From positions 248,001 through 312,000 of the forward strand of contig MCFL01000015.1 in NCBI GenBank assembly GCA_002102555.1: a DNA stretch of 64,000 nt. Direction: 5' to 3'. This DNA is from Catenaria anguillulae PL171. Taxonomy: Eukaryota; Blastocladiomycota; Blastocladiomycetes; Blastocladiales; Catenariaceae. Below the pieces are notes generated by a model. That model had not been told where the DNA came from and did not search any database. It saw only the letters and a list, made by a program, of their open reading frames with translations. The number at the start of each line of letters is the position of its first letter. Position 1 is the first letter of the stretch. The translations under genes and the position numbers were made by a program. Positions 34,701 through 48,097 of the stretch are shown here, piece by piece.

Positions 34701-37700
34701 CGTACTGACCACCTTGGCAGCAGCACCACCCTTGGTCGTGGCGGGCGGTGGGGTGAACCGTTCCTCGACACGCAACAGGACGTCCATGAGCAGCGAGCCG
34801 TACGACGGATCGATCCACCGCGACAACTTGGGCAAATACGTCAGCTCAACGAGCCGGTTGACCACCTCGGCATACGTCATGTCGGCCAAATCCATGGCCA
34901 CAGATCCGTTGGCCTTTTTGCCAAACCACACGCGGTGTGCGTCCTTGTTCAAGCGGTCGATAATGTAGGCCTTCTTTTCGCGCAACACGGCAATACGCTT
35001 GTCCTTTGGCAACGTGAACACGGTATCATCGAGTTCCTTCCACAACATCATACCACGCGTCGCCACCTTGTGGATGGGCTCGCCCAACTCGGACCGCACA
35101 GTAATGATACCGCCCGTCGGTTTGGTGTACGACTGCTCCCAGTTGGCCTCGTCGTCCACACCGGGGCACGCAACAATCAAATCCTTGACCACGTCCGATG
35201 TCTTTGCTTCCTTGGCCACCATCATGCGCGACCCGAAAAGCACAGCATCAAACGGCATGCGCGGGCGGTTGAAGGCAAGGGACCAGTCGCCCGTCATGTA
35301 CGGCAACGTGTCGTCAACACCGCCGAATCCAGACCCAGCGACCAACACGAGGTTGCGGCACCGACGAATGGCGGCATAGTGCTCAAGAATGGGCGCGTGC
35401 ATGTCCTCAAACGAGTGATGTCCACCGGCGCGCCCGCCAGTCCACTGCAAAATGATGGGAATCGACGGGTGGCGCTCGGCAATACGCACGACTTGCAAGA
35501 TGGTATCTGCGGATCCGGGCTTGAACGCAATATGCTTGATGCCACACGACGCGAGCGTGGTCACGATTTCGCCGGCAACGTCAGGCGACGGCACACCAGC
35601 AGCAACACACACGCCCTCGACAGGGTACCCTTCACGGCGCAAGGCCTGCACAAGCGGGTACTGGAAGCTCCACTGGCGCGCATTCAAAAACATCATGTTG
35701 AGCGTGATAGCGTTGCCCGGCTCGACGCGCGACATGACGTACTTGACCTTGTCGCGCAACATGGCCTCGGAGAAATGCCCGCCTCCGGCCAACTCAATGT
35801 GGTAGCCGGCGTTGAGCACAGCGGAAACAAAGTCGCCAGACACGGTCGTGGGCGTCATGCCTGCCACCATCACGGGGGGCTTGCCAATCAACCGAGTAAA
35901 CTTTGTGTCCAAATGCACCTGGTTACCAATGCGCGTCAGACGAGGGCGGTACTCGACCTCCCAAAAGGCACCAAATACGACGGCGTCCTTGCTGGCGTTG
36001 AGAAGCGCAGAGAGACCTTGCATGCCCGGCACGTCACGGAGCTCGGGAACTGCAATCACTTGGGCGCCTGAACCTTCCTTGTTGCGCAAAATGAGAGAGC
36101 CGACGCCGTTGGCGCCGCCGGGACCAAAGTCGACAAAATGTGTGGCTGCGGCCGAGCCGGAGGTGGCGAGCTCCCAGTCAACGGGACGGGCACAAATTTC
36201 GGATGCGAGAAAGAGCGGAAGCGAGTCGATCGAGACCATGGAGCGGACGTCTTGGCCTGCAATGCCATGTATCCGTGGTAAGTTTAGGCTTTCCACTGAT
36301 CGGCTGTCGTGAGTGAAAAGATGGGGCGTACCAAGCTCAGACGAATACAGCGCCACCTTCAACTGCCCCTTGCTCATTTTCACGCCCAAAATCGCCTCAT
36401 CGGCCGACTCGAGAATGTCTCTGATCCGATCCACGGCAGGCGCCAAGTACGGCGAATGGAACGGCGCAGACATGGGCAAAAAGCGAGCCGAAAACTTGAT
36501 GCCGCGCTTACCAAATGGCACGCGTGACTCGTCCTTGCCCGCGGGCGTGCGAGCCTTGCGCAACCTCAAGCACAATCCGTACAAGGACTGAGGTGGGCCA
36601 GCCACAACAACATTCTTGGGCCCATTGACCAGCGCAACGTACACTTGCTTGTCGGCAGGCAAGTGGCGGTTGGTCTCCTTGATGTGGTCACGCAGGGCCT
36701 TGAGCGGGAGCGCGCCAGAGACGGCAAGCATGGGCGAAGGTGTGCCTTCGCCATTGTCCTGTGCATCCTTTGTGATGCGCGGCGGGACAGAGGTGGGCGG
36801 GTAAACCAGGGTCGATTGCGTACCAACGTGGAAGAGCAACGTCAGAGCTTGAAGGGCCGAGTTGGTAAAGGACTCGTCCGAATCGGCGGTCGAAAGAACG
36901 ACAGCGGGGATGATGCCTTGAGAGTGGCCAGTCACAGCTACAGATTCAGAGACACTTTCCTGTCAGTTCCATGAACACGTGGTGCGGTCAGCAGCAACAG
37001 CGAATGTACCAGAGAACCACTGATCCCTCGCCTCGGCAAACGACACCCCCGCTGTCTTGACCACAACCAAATACCACGCCAGCTGTGCCAGCCCAATCAA
37101 CGGCAACGACACACTGGCGCCAATCAAGTACTCGTCATCGGGCGTGGCCTTGCCCGACTCGATCCACGTGCGCACACCAATTCCATTGGCAAACAGACTG
37201 CGCACATCGGGCTGGGATGCGGCCACCAGCTTGCGCAAGTGTGCGTCGGCCACATCAATAAACTCGCCGACGAGCGGCGCATACGCATCAGACAAATGCC
37301 TCAGTTCGTCCAGGTACGCTGTGCCATTGCCCTGGCCGCCAAACACAGCAAACACGCTCGGCTTGCGTGCGAGATCGCCGTGAAGCGCTTGGTTAAACAC
37401 GGCGGGCTTGGGCGGCGCAACAAGCGCCAGCACTGTGTCGCGCAATTCGCCCGAAGGCAAGTAGCGAGCCAGCGTCGAGATGGCAGAGTAGTACACCTTG
37501 AGTGCGCGCTGGGCTAGCGCCGCAGAATGGGCCACTGCCGCGACATGAATGTTGTTGTCGGCGAGATACCGCGCATGGAGCTCGACAATGAGGTGGCGAA
37601 GCACGGGAAGTGCTGCGAGTGATTTGAGCGGTACATGGGCGGCGGTCGTGGGCAAGGCCGAAGTCGCCGATGATTCGGCCGTGCTGGCCGGCGACGCGGC

Positions 37701-38003
37701 GTCAGATTCGTGAGCCAGATCGGCAGTCGATGTGCCTGTGGCAGCCACGGCGCGGCACACCTTGTCGACGGCATCGACAATGCCGATGAAAACGTCAAAT
37801 TGGGACACATCTTGGGTGTCGGCAGAAATGCCCAGATCGGCGGGGCCAGCCTGGATTGCTTCCTCGGCAATGTAGAAGAGATCCTGCGGCAAAACCAGCG
37901 CTATTTCGTGGCCGTGGCGCGAAATGGCAAGTTGGCGTGTGGGAGGAGCCGGAACGGTCCCCGGAGCATTGGTTGGGGTTTGCGATTGTTGGATGATTGC
38001 CAT
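25770..38003 (-). CDS. fungal type I fatty acid synthase, fused beta-alpha chain (two apparent frame breaks)
   Basis: Cytosolic synthase that makes palmitate/stearate from acetyl- and malonyl-CoA. Exons: 38003-37010, 36937-36332, 36256-33707, 33629-28076, 27997-27863, 27788-27640, 27555-27427, 27348-25770; the sum implies about 3,897 residues, close to yeast Fas1 plus Fas2. Beta order: acetyltransferase ([10 protein letters not shown]), enoyl reductase ([13 protein letters not shown]), dehydratase, malonyl/palmitoyl transferase ([25 protein letters not shown]). Alpha order: [18 protein letters not shown] with the carrier Ser in [12 protein letters not shown], ketoreductase ([15 protein letters not shown]), ketosynthase (active Cys in [11 protein letters not shown], His in [11 protein letters not shown] and [10 protein letters not shown]), and a C-terminal phosphopantetheinyl transferase ([24 protein letters not shown]). 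In the large exon the frame shifts by +1 at about 32030 and again at 31455-31500. All catalytic residues are intact, so the gene is probably functional. Confidence 0.93.
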
Positions 38004-40387
38004 TGTTGAAGCTGGGAACAAGCAGCCAATGAATGGTCAGCACGGCTGGAAGAGCGACGCGAGCACGGGTGTCAGAAGCGTGCGTACAGTGTGCGATTTA
38101 CAGACGAGAACGCCGATTGGTGGGGGAGAAGATGTATAGTATGTAGATGTCAGGGTAAGGGCAATGGAAACCTGAATGACGGACACTGAAGTCGTGAGTT
38201 TTGCGGGCTGGGTGCGGGGCGCAGGTGAGAGGCAGGTGACGGGCGTACACTCCGAGTACAGTGGCAACTTTTTTCGGGCTCGACTGTACGTGTATGCGGG
38301 GATCGCGGCTCAGTACGGCGGCGGCGAATGCAGGATGGGCTGGCGCTGGCAGACGGATGTAGGTGATGGGCGACACAGGGTCTGTATTGTTGAGGAACAG
38401 GTCAGCGCGGTTGAGGGTGAGAGACACGGCACTGAACGAGGGGCAGGCGCCGCTTTGAGGGAGGGATCAATCAGCATATGGTGAGGGATGGGCGTACATG
38501 TGCAGTGCAGATAGATACAGCAACAAATCGAGGCTGAGGGCAATAGCTGGACGGGCAGAGCTTGGATTAAAAATGCCAACAAGTCGCAACCCGAGATCGA
38601 AAGTATGGGGGAAAATCTGTGCGGCAGGCTGAGAACGCGTGTGAGTGGATTCCGTAGAACTCGCACTTGGAGGTTGGGAAATTTTCTCAGGATTGAGCAA
38701 AGGATCAGGCCAGACAGGGCACGCATGTGGCGGTCCCGGGTCGTTGACCCACAACAGCATGACATTCATATCTCTCAGTAAACGTGCTCCCCCAACCTGC
38801 CTCAAGTCCACCTCGATGGTGAGCGAAGTGCTTCGGACAAGCCTGGATGACATGGCCGCCAGTGGATTCCGGCAAGGACTGTCAAGCTCGGTGAGCGCAG
38901 CGATGGGACATTCATTCTTGAGAGCTTGATAAATTCGAAAGGCCAAATTTGACCAGTTTACCAATGGCGTTCGTGGCTCATGCGAATCGCTTGGCACACG
39001 CATTTATCGATGGAGCTAAGCGGCGCGCTCCGACCACTGTTAAATGTTGAGGCGGGGAATCAAAAGTTGGGGGAGGTCGTGATTGGGCGGCTTGATCAAG
39101 AGAGAAGTGTTGGGGCAATTCCTCCGCGATTGGGAGCTAGGTAGATAAGTGCTGTATGGTCCGACACCAACCGGCCGCATCTGGGCCAGAGTTGTGATGC
39201 TTGGTGGCATGAGGCGGCAGTTCTCAATGCGCATTCATTTGGTACAGTTGCTGGCATGCTGCATCCCAACACACCGAGGTTGCCTCTCATCGTGTGAGAT
39301 GGCGCAACGGATCAAGGGTTTTCGGGAGAGGGCTAGGGATCATGCTCTGTGATGGTCAGGCCATGCCGGCCGGACAGAAGCACGCCTAGCCTGCACGGAG
39401 GCAACAGCATTGACATCAGTGGCCAGATAGTCAGGCTGTCTGAACGCATCACGCGAGGGGGAAGAAGTGGAGGGAAAAGAGCGTTCGGAAAAACAGAAAG
39501 CATCTGGAAGCGTGTTCTAGAGTCGATGCAACGTTTTCGAGACTGGGCACCAGATGCGCGGAGTGATGTGTTGGAGCGCTCACCGCTTGCATGCGCCAAT
39601 CAGCGTTGTGCGGGGGATTGGGGCAGCTGCTGCCGATCACGATTTTGGCCTTGGCTTCTGGGGGAGAGACAGAGACATCAGTCCAGCTCCTGCACTGCGA
39701 CCCTTTGCACTCTCACCACATGCACGCAATCCATGAATTCCCGCCGAGAGCATCATTCGCCTCCTCGCCGCAAGGCCTACTCCTAACCAACCCCACCCTT
39801 GCGCCGCCATTGCTGCCCGAATTGTTGATTCCAACGAGCCATCGGCGTCTGGATGCAATTTCCAGAGCTTTCTTCTCTTCCCTAGACATTCCCTGCCGTA
39901 CCCGTCACTTTGCCTGTAAAGCCCCTTGCCTTCCACTGTTGGCTGCCGCTGTGTGGTGATCCGGCTCTTCCAAGTTTTGGGGCATCCCTCTCCGCTCGCC
40001 TTTCGTGTCCGCAATCTTTGCTCGTGCTTGTGCGTGTCCCACTTCCCATCGCTCATCGCTCCTCAGCGCTGCAACACTGCCACCCGCCACATTCCGGATC
40101 CTCGATACATAGTGCCGTCCCTCACCCGGCTGTTATATCCCGTCCATTCCCCGTTTCCCTCACCCCCGGCGCACTTTCAGTCCTTCGTTCCCACCGGTCC
40201 ATCTCTGTACTTTGATCGTTGGCATCCCTTTATCCAACGCCAAAGTCTCACTTGCCGCCTCCGCCAAGTTCATTCTAGACTCTTGTAGCAACCAGTCGAG
40301 TGTCTTTCAACCCAACCCAACGCTTGTACATTTACCGTCACTTGCGCGCGCCAGATCTTTCCTTCCGCGCTCCTTCCTTCCCTCATC
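38004..40387. promoter_or_regulatory. 2.4-kb divergent control region between FAS and ACC
   Basis: The region lies head to head between the fatty acid synthase and acetyl-CoA carboxylase start codons. The last 450 bases before the carboxylase ATG are strongly pyrimidine-rich, typical of a fungal 5' UTR and core promoter. Scattered E-box-like hexamers are present (CAGGTG near 38240, CATATG near 38475, CATGTG near 38725), but I did not find an exact inositol/choline-type element. Open frames in the region are short and without recognisable domains. Confidence 0.6.
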
Positions 40388-43300
40388 ATGACCCGCAACC
40401 CTACTACCACGGCCGTCGCCGCCGCCGCAAACATGAACCGTCGCAACAGCGTCCGGACGTCCGTCTCTGCTGTCCGCGAGTTTGTCGAAACCAATGGCGG
40501 CACCCGCGCCATTGAGAGCGTGTTGATTGCCAATAACGGCATTGCCGCTGGTACGCTTGTCGCAATGTCTTCCGTTTGCTGTGCATCGCGGGATACTCAC
40601 ATTTGCCTCCTTTGAAATGTACCATGACATGCAACAGTCAAGGAAATCCGCTCGGTCCGCAAATGGGCCTACGAAACCTTTGGCGACGAGTCGCTCATCA
40701 AATTCACTGTCATGGCCACGCCCGAGGATCTCTCGCACAATGCGGAATACATTCGCATGGCCGACCACTTCATTCCTGTGCCCGGTGGGTCAAACAACAA
40801 CAATTACAAGAATGTCGACTTGATTGTCGAGCTTGCCGAACGCACTGGGGTGGACGCCGTGTGGGCCGGATGGGGCCACGCTTCCGAGGATCCGAGGTTG
40901 CCCGACCGTCTCCACGAGAAGGGTATTGTCTTCATCGGTCCGCCCGGAAACGCCATGCGCGCCTTGGGCGACAAGATTTCCAGTACCATTGTTGCGCAAT
41001 CCGCAGAGGTACCGTGCATGGGGTGGTCTGGCAACGGCATCACCACCGACAACAGGAACGCCGACGGATACATTGATGTTCCTCAAGATTTGTATTTGAA
41101 GGCCTGCGTTACCAACGTTGAGCAGGCGATTGAAAAGGCGGACGAGGTCGGGTATCCGCTCATGGTACGTATCCGGCTAATTCTCTTCGTCCTTGATTCA
41201 CCTGGATTTACCTTGCTGACGCCTTTCAATATCAATTGTGCAGATCAAAGCCTCGGAAGGTGGCGGTGGCAAGGGTATTCGTAAAGTCACGGATCCCTTA
41301 GACTTCCGCGCCGCCTACGCTCAAGTGGCCGCCGAAGTGCCCGGCTCGCCCATTTTCTTGATGCGATTGGCCCGCGGCGCTCGTCATTTGGAAGTCCAAA
41401 TTCTCGCTGATGCTTACGGCAACGTCATTTCCCTTTTCGGCCGCGATTGCTCGGTGCAGCGTCGCCATCAAGTTCGTATCCAATTTCTTTTCTTCTTCCT
41501 TCATATGACTACTGACATGCGTTATATTCCCTGCAACCAGAAAATCATCGAGGAGGCTCCCGTCACGATTGCCGAGCCCGATGTGTTTGAAAAAATGGAA
41601 ATGTCGGCCGTGCGCTTGGCCCAACTCGTTGGCTACGTCAATGCCGGTACCGTCGAGTTCTTGTACGACCCCGAGTCGAAAGAGTTTTACTTTTTGGAGC
41701 TCAACCCCCGGCTTCAGTACGTTTCTGTCACCATACATGTGACCCACATTGACATCGTGCACGCTGACCTTCATGCGCCCCACACCAAAAAACAACAGAG
41801 TCGAGCATCCCACGACCGAAATCGTGTCGGGTGTCAACATCCCAGCCGCTCAGCTCCAAGTCGCCATGGGCATCCCCCTGCACCGAATCCCGCACATCCG
41901 CCTGCTCTACGGCCTGCAACCGCACACGACCTCAGACATCGACTTCCACTTTTCCAACCCGACCTCGGCCACCATCCAGCGCCGCCCAGCACCCACGGGC
42001 CACGTGATTGCCTGCCGTATCACTGCCGAAAACCCTGACGCGGGCTTTAAGCCGTCAGGCGGCCAACTCACCGAACTCAACTTCCGGTCGTCGACCGATG
42101 TGTGGGGCTACTTTTCTGTGTCTGCCAACGGTGGCCTGCACGAGTTTGCCGACTCGCAGTTTGGCCACGTGTTCGCCTATGGCCACGACCGCGCGGCCGC
42201 GCGTCGCAACATGATCATGGCGCTCAAGGAGCTGCGCATTCGCGGCGACTTCCGCACCACGGTCGAGTACCTCATCACGTTGCTCGAAACGGCCGAGTTT
42301 ACCGAAAACGCGTTTTCCACGGAATGGCTCGATGCGCGGATTCAGGCAAAGATGACGGCCGAGCGGCCCGATCGGTGGGTTTCTGTAATTACGGGCGCAA
42401 CCGTCATGGCTTCAATGCGGCAAGCGAGCAAAAGACGGCGTTCTTGCGCAGCTTGGAAAAGGGCCAGGTCCCGACGCTCGCCACAATCAAGCACACGTTC
42501 CCCGTGTCGTTTATTTTGGAGGGCGTGCGCTACGATGTGCGCGTGGTGATGGCGGCGCGTGATTTGCTTGTGCTCCGGCTCAACGGGTCGCATGTGGTCG
42601 TTCGCACACGCGGATTGCCCGATGGTGGCGTGCTCATCACGTATGCCGACAAGTCGCACGTTGTGTATGCCGCCGAAGAGGTGACGGGCACGAGGCTCAC
42701 GGTCAATGGCAAGACGGTCGTGCTCGAAGAGGAGTCGGACCCCACCCAGTTGCGGTCGCCCAGCCCGGGTAAGCTCGTGAGGTGGTTGATTCCCGATGGC
42801 GGCCATGTGGCTGCGGGTCAAGCATATGCCGAGATCGAGGTCATGAAGATGATTATGCCGCTCGTTGCGACGGATTCGGGTTCGTTTGTTGGGTTCCGCA
42901 AGCAGCCCGGGTCGCCAATCACAGCAGGCGAGTTGTTGGGCACGCTCGAGTTGGACGACATGAGCCAAGTCAAGAAAGCCACGTTGTGCAAGGAAAAGTT
43001 CCCCACGGTCACCAGGGTCGCGTCCACAGGATTGGCTGGCACCAAGGCACATTTGCGGTACTTGGAGCTGCACGGTATTTTGGACCAGGCCATCGATGGG
43101 TATGCGACATTGTTTTCTCTGTCGCTCGATCTTCATTCTGCATTGTCTCACCGTTTCCTTGTGACCTACTTGATCATTTAGCTTTGAGCAAGTCTTGTCG
43201 CTGCCGTCACTCTTGGCCGAGTATGTCGAGGTCATGCACAAGCCCGAGCTTCCTTACTTGCACACCTTGTCCGTTTTCAGCAGCTTCCACGGTCGCCTGC

Positions 43301-46300
43301 CCAACGGCTTTGAGCCAAAGCTTGAGGACCTGCTCGCCCAAGAACCCGAATCCGCTGCGTTCCCGGCTCAACAACTCCTCGACATCCTTGCCGAGATTCC
43401 CGATCAGAACCTCGTCCAGCCACTCATTGACACGGTCAACTTGTACAAGGATGGTGCCGACGCACACACTGTCGCCGAAATCACTCGCTTGATCTCGCGT
43501 TTCATGGCTGGTGAGGCCTTGTTTGCGGCCGACGGCGAGCATTTGCATGTCGAAAAGACTGTGCTCGAGCTGCGCTCCCGCATGGATTCCGAGGCCCTGT
43601 ACTGGACTTGCTTCTCGCGCTCGCGCTTGGGCTGGAAGTCGCAGTCGCTTGGCCATGTCCTTGACACCATTACCAAGCACCGTGACATTTTGACCAGTGC
43701 TGCCAACGCCCGTGACTGTTCACTGCTCTGCACCAACTGGCCGATCTCGGTGGCGTGACCGCCTCGGTGGCCCGTACCAAGGGCGGTGCCGTCTCGCAAT
43801 CGATCCATTTGCGTGCTCGCTCGCTGCTCATCGCCTTGCAGTTGCCCGACTTTGAGGAGCGCCGCGTGCAACTCGCCGGCATTGTCGAAACCTTGTCCAA
43901 CAAGGCCATCTCGCCCATTGATTACCCTGCTGCGAACGAGCTGCTCAACAGCCCCTTCACTATCTTTGACGTGCTCCCGGCCTTCTTCTTCAGTGACACG
44001 GTTTCCGAGTCGCAGCGATTGGTCGCACTCGACATGTACGTCCGCCGTGCGTACAACACGTACAAGGTGCATGCTGTCAAGCACCACACCGAGTTGGCGG
44101 TTCCCGCAGTCGAGTGGCACTTCCAGTTCCCGACGCACGACCTCGGGATCGGCAATGCGCGTGCCGTCAACCACGGTCTTCAGGGCGACTTGCGCACGGC
44201 CTCGGTCTCGGACATGACGCTCATGGTCAAGCGAGGCGACATTGGACCTGTTCGCATTGGCATGATGGCTGCGTTCACGGACGTGACGGAAATGCAAGCC
44301 AACTTGGCCTCGATCGTCAAGCTGTTCCCGCAAGTGCCCTCTCAGCAGCTCGGTCGAGCGCAGCCGTGGCATGTGCTCAATCTTGCCGTGCAAGCGCCCT
44401 CCCAACAAGACGGCAACGGCGCATGGCCCACCGCCAGTACCACGGCCGACGCCGAGCTGTCGTCCATGTTTGCTGCCCTTCTCAGCTCGTCCAAGGCCGC
44501 GCTTCGTGCCCGTGGTATTCGCCGCATCACCATTGTCGTGTACCGCACTGGCCAGTACCCGCGCTATTTCACGTACCGCGAGCGTCTCGACTTTGCCGAG
44601 GATGCAACCATCCGCCATATTGAGCCATCGCATGCTTTCCAGCTCGAGTTGCACCGCCTTGCAAAGTTCAACCTGCTTCCGCTCGCCACTCCAACCAACC
44701 GCGGCGTCCATGTGTACCATGCCACGGGCAAAGACAATGCGCTCGATTCGCGCTTCTTTGTGCGCGCGCTCGTCCGCCCTGGCAAGCTGGCGCCCAAGGC
44801 CGGGTACCGTGACACGGTTGAGTACTTGACTGCCGAGGCCGACGGTGTGCTCAACGACACGCTCAACGCTCTGGAGCTCGCTGCCGAGACGCACCGGGGA
44901 CTGATTGCAACCACTTGTTCCTCAACTTCTTGCCCGAGCTGCCCGTGACGCCCGACGAGGTCCAAGACTCGATTGCTGGCTTTTTGACCCGCCACGGCAA
45001 GCGCATGTGGAAGCTGCGCATTACAAGCGCCGAGATCCGTTTCCTGTGCCTGCCCACGCCCGATGCCGAAACCTCGTCGCCGTCGACCGCCGTCACCTAC
45101 CGCTTCTACGTGTCCAATGTCTCGGGTGTGCTCAAGGCCGAACGTTACCGTGAAGTGCCCGATGAGCCCTCTGGTAAGGTTATGCTGCATACCGAGTTCA
45201 CCACGGCCGTTTCTGGCAAGGGTGAGCATCATTTGGCGCTGGCCGACCACGTGTACCTCAACAAGGAGCTGGTGCAGCCCAAGCGGTACCGCGCACACGT
45301 CATGGGCACCACCTACGTGTACGATTACCCAGACTTGTTCCGGGAGGCGCTCATGCGCCAATGGGCTCACTATCCGCACGTCCCGCGTCCCGCCGGTCCG
45401 CTCGTCGAGGCCCAAGAGCTCGTGTTGGGCGAGGATGGCCAGTTGCGCAAGGTGAATCGCCCGATCGGTACCAATACGTGTGGATGGTGGCGTGGCTCGT
45501 GGATCTCAAGACACCCGAATGCCCCAAGGGTCGCCAGCTCGTGCTGATTGCCAACGATATCACATATGCGATTGGTTCGTTTGGCCCGCAAGAGGACGAG
45601 GTGTTTGCTGCCGCGTCAAAGTACGCCCGTGACTTGGGTGTCCCGAGGATTTACGTGTCTGCCAACTCGGGTGCGCGCATTGGTCTTGCCGAGGAAGTGC
45701 TAGCTGCTTACCGGATTGCCTGGACTGACATCAACGACAAGGCCCAAGGATTCAAGTACTTGTACCTCACTCCTGAAGACCACGAGCGTTTGCGCGACAG
45801 TGTGACTGTGGAGCGTGTCGAAGACGAGTCGACGGGCGAGGTGCACATGAAGCTTATCGACGTGATTGGCATCAAGGATGGTCTCGGTGTGGAAAACCTC
45901 ATGGGTTCTGGTTTGATTGCCGGTGAAACGTCGCTCGCATACGATGAGATCTTTACTGCCACGCTCGTTGCCTGCCGCTCGGTTGGTATCGGTGCCTACC
46001 TGGTCCGCCTTGGCCAGCGCGCCATCCAATGCGACGGCCAGCCCATCATTTTGACCGGTGCTGCTGCCCTCAACAAGGTCCTTGGCCGCGACGTGTACAC
46101 TTCCAACCTGCAACTCGGCGGAGTACAAATCATGCACCGCAACGGCGTGTCGCACCTTACGTGCGTCGACCCGCTGCACGGCGTTGCCCAGCTCGTCCAA
46201 TGGCTCTCGTACGTGCCCGCACACAAGGGCGCGTCGTTGCCCGTGCTCCGTGCCCCGCTTCTCTCTGGCTCGGCTGTCCCGCCCGTCATGTCCACGGCTT

Positions 46301-47754
46301 CGGGCGTCTTGTCGGCCATGTCGTCCACGACGGGTGACCGCCCCGCATCGCCCGCAAGAACCGAGCGCGAGTATGTGTTTGACGAGGCGGACCGCGACGT
46401 TGAGTTTGCACCACCAAGCAGCCGTACGATCCGCGCCACATGCTTCACGGCCACGCTGATGCCGAGTCGGGCACCTGGGTTGCCGGTTTCTTTGACCGCG
46501 GGTCGTGGATGGAAACCATGGACGGTTGGTCAAAGACAATTGTAGTTGGCCGAGGCCGCCTTGGCGGTGTGCCCTTGGGCGCTATTGCCGTCGAAACCCG
46601 CCCCGTTGAGTCTGTGATTCCGGCCGACCCAGCCAACCCAGACTCGTCCGAGCAGACCATGATTGAGCCGCCTGGTGTGTGGACACCCGCTTCGGCGTAC
46701 AAGACGGCACAAGCCATCCGCGACCTTGGCCGTGAAGGCCTGCCACTCATGATCTTTGCCAACTGGCGTGGCTTCTCTGGTGGGCAGCGCGACATGTACG
46801 ACGCGGTTCTCAAGTTTGGATCCTACATTGTCGATGCCCTGCGCGAGTACCCGTGCCCCGTGTTTGTGTACATTGTCCCACATGGCGAGTTGCGTGGTGG
46901 CGCGTGGGTCGTGTTGGACCCCAAGATTCACCAGGCCGGCGGTATGGAAATGTATGCCGATGTGACTGCTCGTGGGGTGTCTGGAGCCCGAGGGTATTGT
47001 GGAAATCAAGTACCGCAAGCCGCAGGTGTTGGCGACCATGGACCGCTTGGACGCCGAGTGCCGCCGGTGGAAGTCCAAGCTCAAGCCCACCGATTCGGCC
47101 ACCTCGTTGACCGGCCCGAACGGCGGTAGCGGTGCTTCGGGTAGCAACAGCAGCAGCGATGACGACACTGTCGACTTGCAAGCGCGTCTCACCGAGCGCC
47201 AAGACAAGCTGTACCCAGTGTTCCATCAAGCGGCGCTCAAGTTTGCCGACTTGCACGACACACCTGGGCGCATGAAGGCCAAGGGCGCGATTCGCGCCGT
47301 GGTCGAGTGGCGCTCTGCCCGCCGCTTCTTCCACTGGCGCATCCGCCGGCGCGTTGCCGAGGACCGTTTGCGTGCCAAGATCGCGCGCGCGTCGCCCGAC
47401 CTGTCGCGTGCCGAACAGGTCAAGCTGATGCACTCGTGGTTTGCCCTCGCACGCCCCGATGCTGCGTGGGACGACGGGACGGTCGCTTCAGATATTGTCG
47501 TTGCGCAGTGGCTCGAAGCTGCTGACGAGATGCAGAGCGACGTCGGCAAGTCTGTGCAGGCGAGCATTGATGCGCTCGAGACGGCGCATTTGGCTGCACT
47601 TGTTGCCAAGATTTTGCGCGACAAGCCCCAGGCTGCCGTGACTGGGTTGGCCCAAGCTTTGTTGGGCGGTGGTGCTGGCGGTCAAGGTGGGAATGCCCAG
47701 ATGGGAGCCGCATTGGCGTCGTTTGCGCAGTTGGCGTCCGTTTTGCGTCAGTAA
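40388..47754 (+). CDS. acetyl-CoA carboxylase, multidomain (six apparent frame breaks)
   Basis: Biotin-dependent enzyme that makes malonyl-CoA, the committed step of fatty acid synthesis. Exons 40388-40550, 40638-41164, 41244-41471, 41541-41716, 41799-43099 and 43182-47754 have well-formed GT-AG introns of 69-87 bases. Biotin carboxylase comes first ([46 protein letters not shown]), then the biotin carrier ([11 protein letters not shown], Lys codon at 42846), a central region and the carboxyltransferase ([51 protein letters not shown]). The frame breaks near 42410, 43720, 44898, 45483, 46418 and 46975-46983. Each is explained by loss of one base (two at the last), and adding seven bases makes the exon total divisible by three, about 2,324 residues. 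Domains are otherwise uninterrupted, so assembly error is likelier than decay. Confidence 0.94.
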
Positions 47755-48097
47755 ACATGTAGTTGTCTTTCTCGCTTCTCTTTGTTCTTGATTGTGTTTT
47801 TCGTGTGTACATTTGCCTTTGTCCCATTCTTGTTTCGTTGGTTGTGTGAATCCTTCATTACTTCATGTGTTTGTAAATCGATGTCCATCAGTGTGCGCGA
47901 ATGGACAGACCGTCATACCGTCAGCACAACATCTTAACAGTGCAAAACCCACAGAAACTCAACACTCGATGCACACGCAAGTCACTGATTGTGCTCTCCT
48001 TTCACTGCATTTCTGCAACTCAACCGTTCCAAGCAGTCGAATGTCATTGCTGTAATACCATCATCGACATTGAACGAGTATGGAGTCACTCCATCCT
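47755..48097. other. convergent intergenic region, ACC and LCL2-like 3' ends
   Basis: About 340 bases between two converging stop codons. It contains T-rich 3' UTR-like sequence just after the carboxylase stop. No other feature is seen. Confidence 0.5.

Noticed and set aside
34620..36071. 483-codon plus-strand open frame inside FAS
   Set aside because: Antisense shadow of the enoyl reductase region; composition follows the complement of the real gene.
43404..44894. 496-codon minus-strand open frame inside ACC
   Set aside because: Shadow of the carboxylase central region; no recognisable content and no introns or promoter context.
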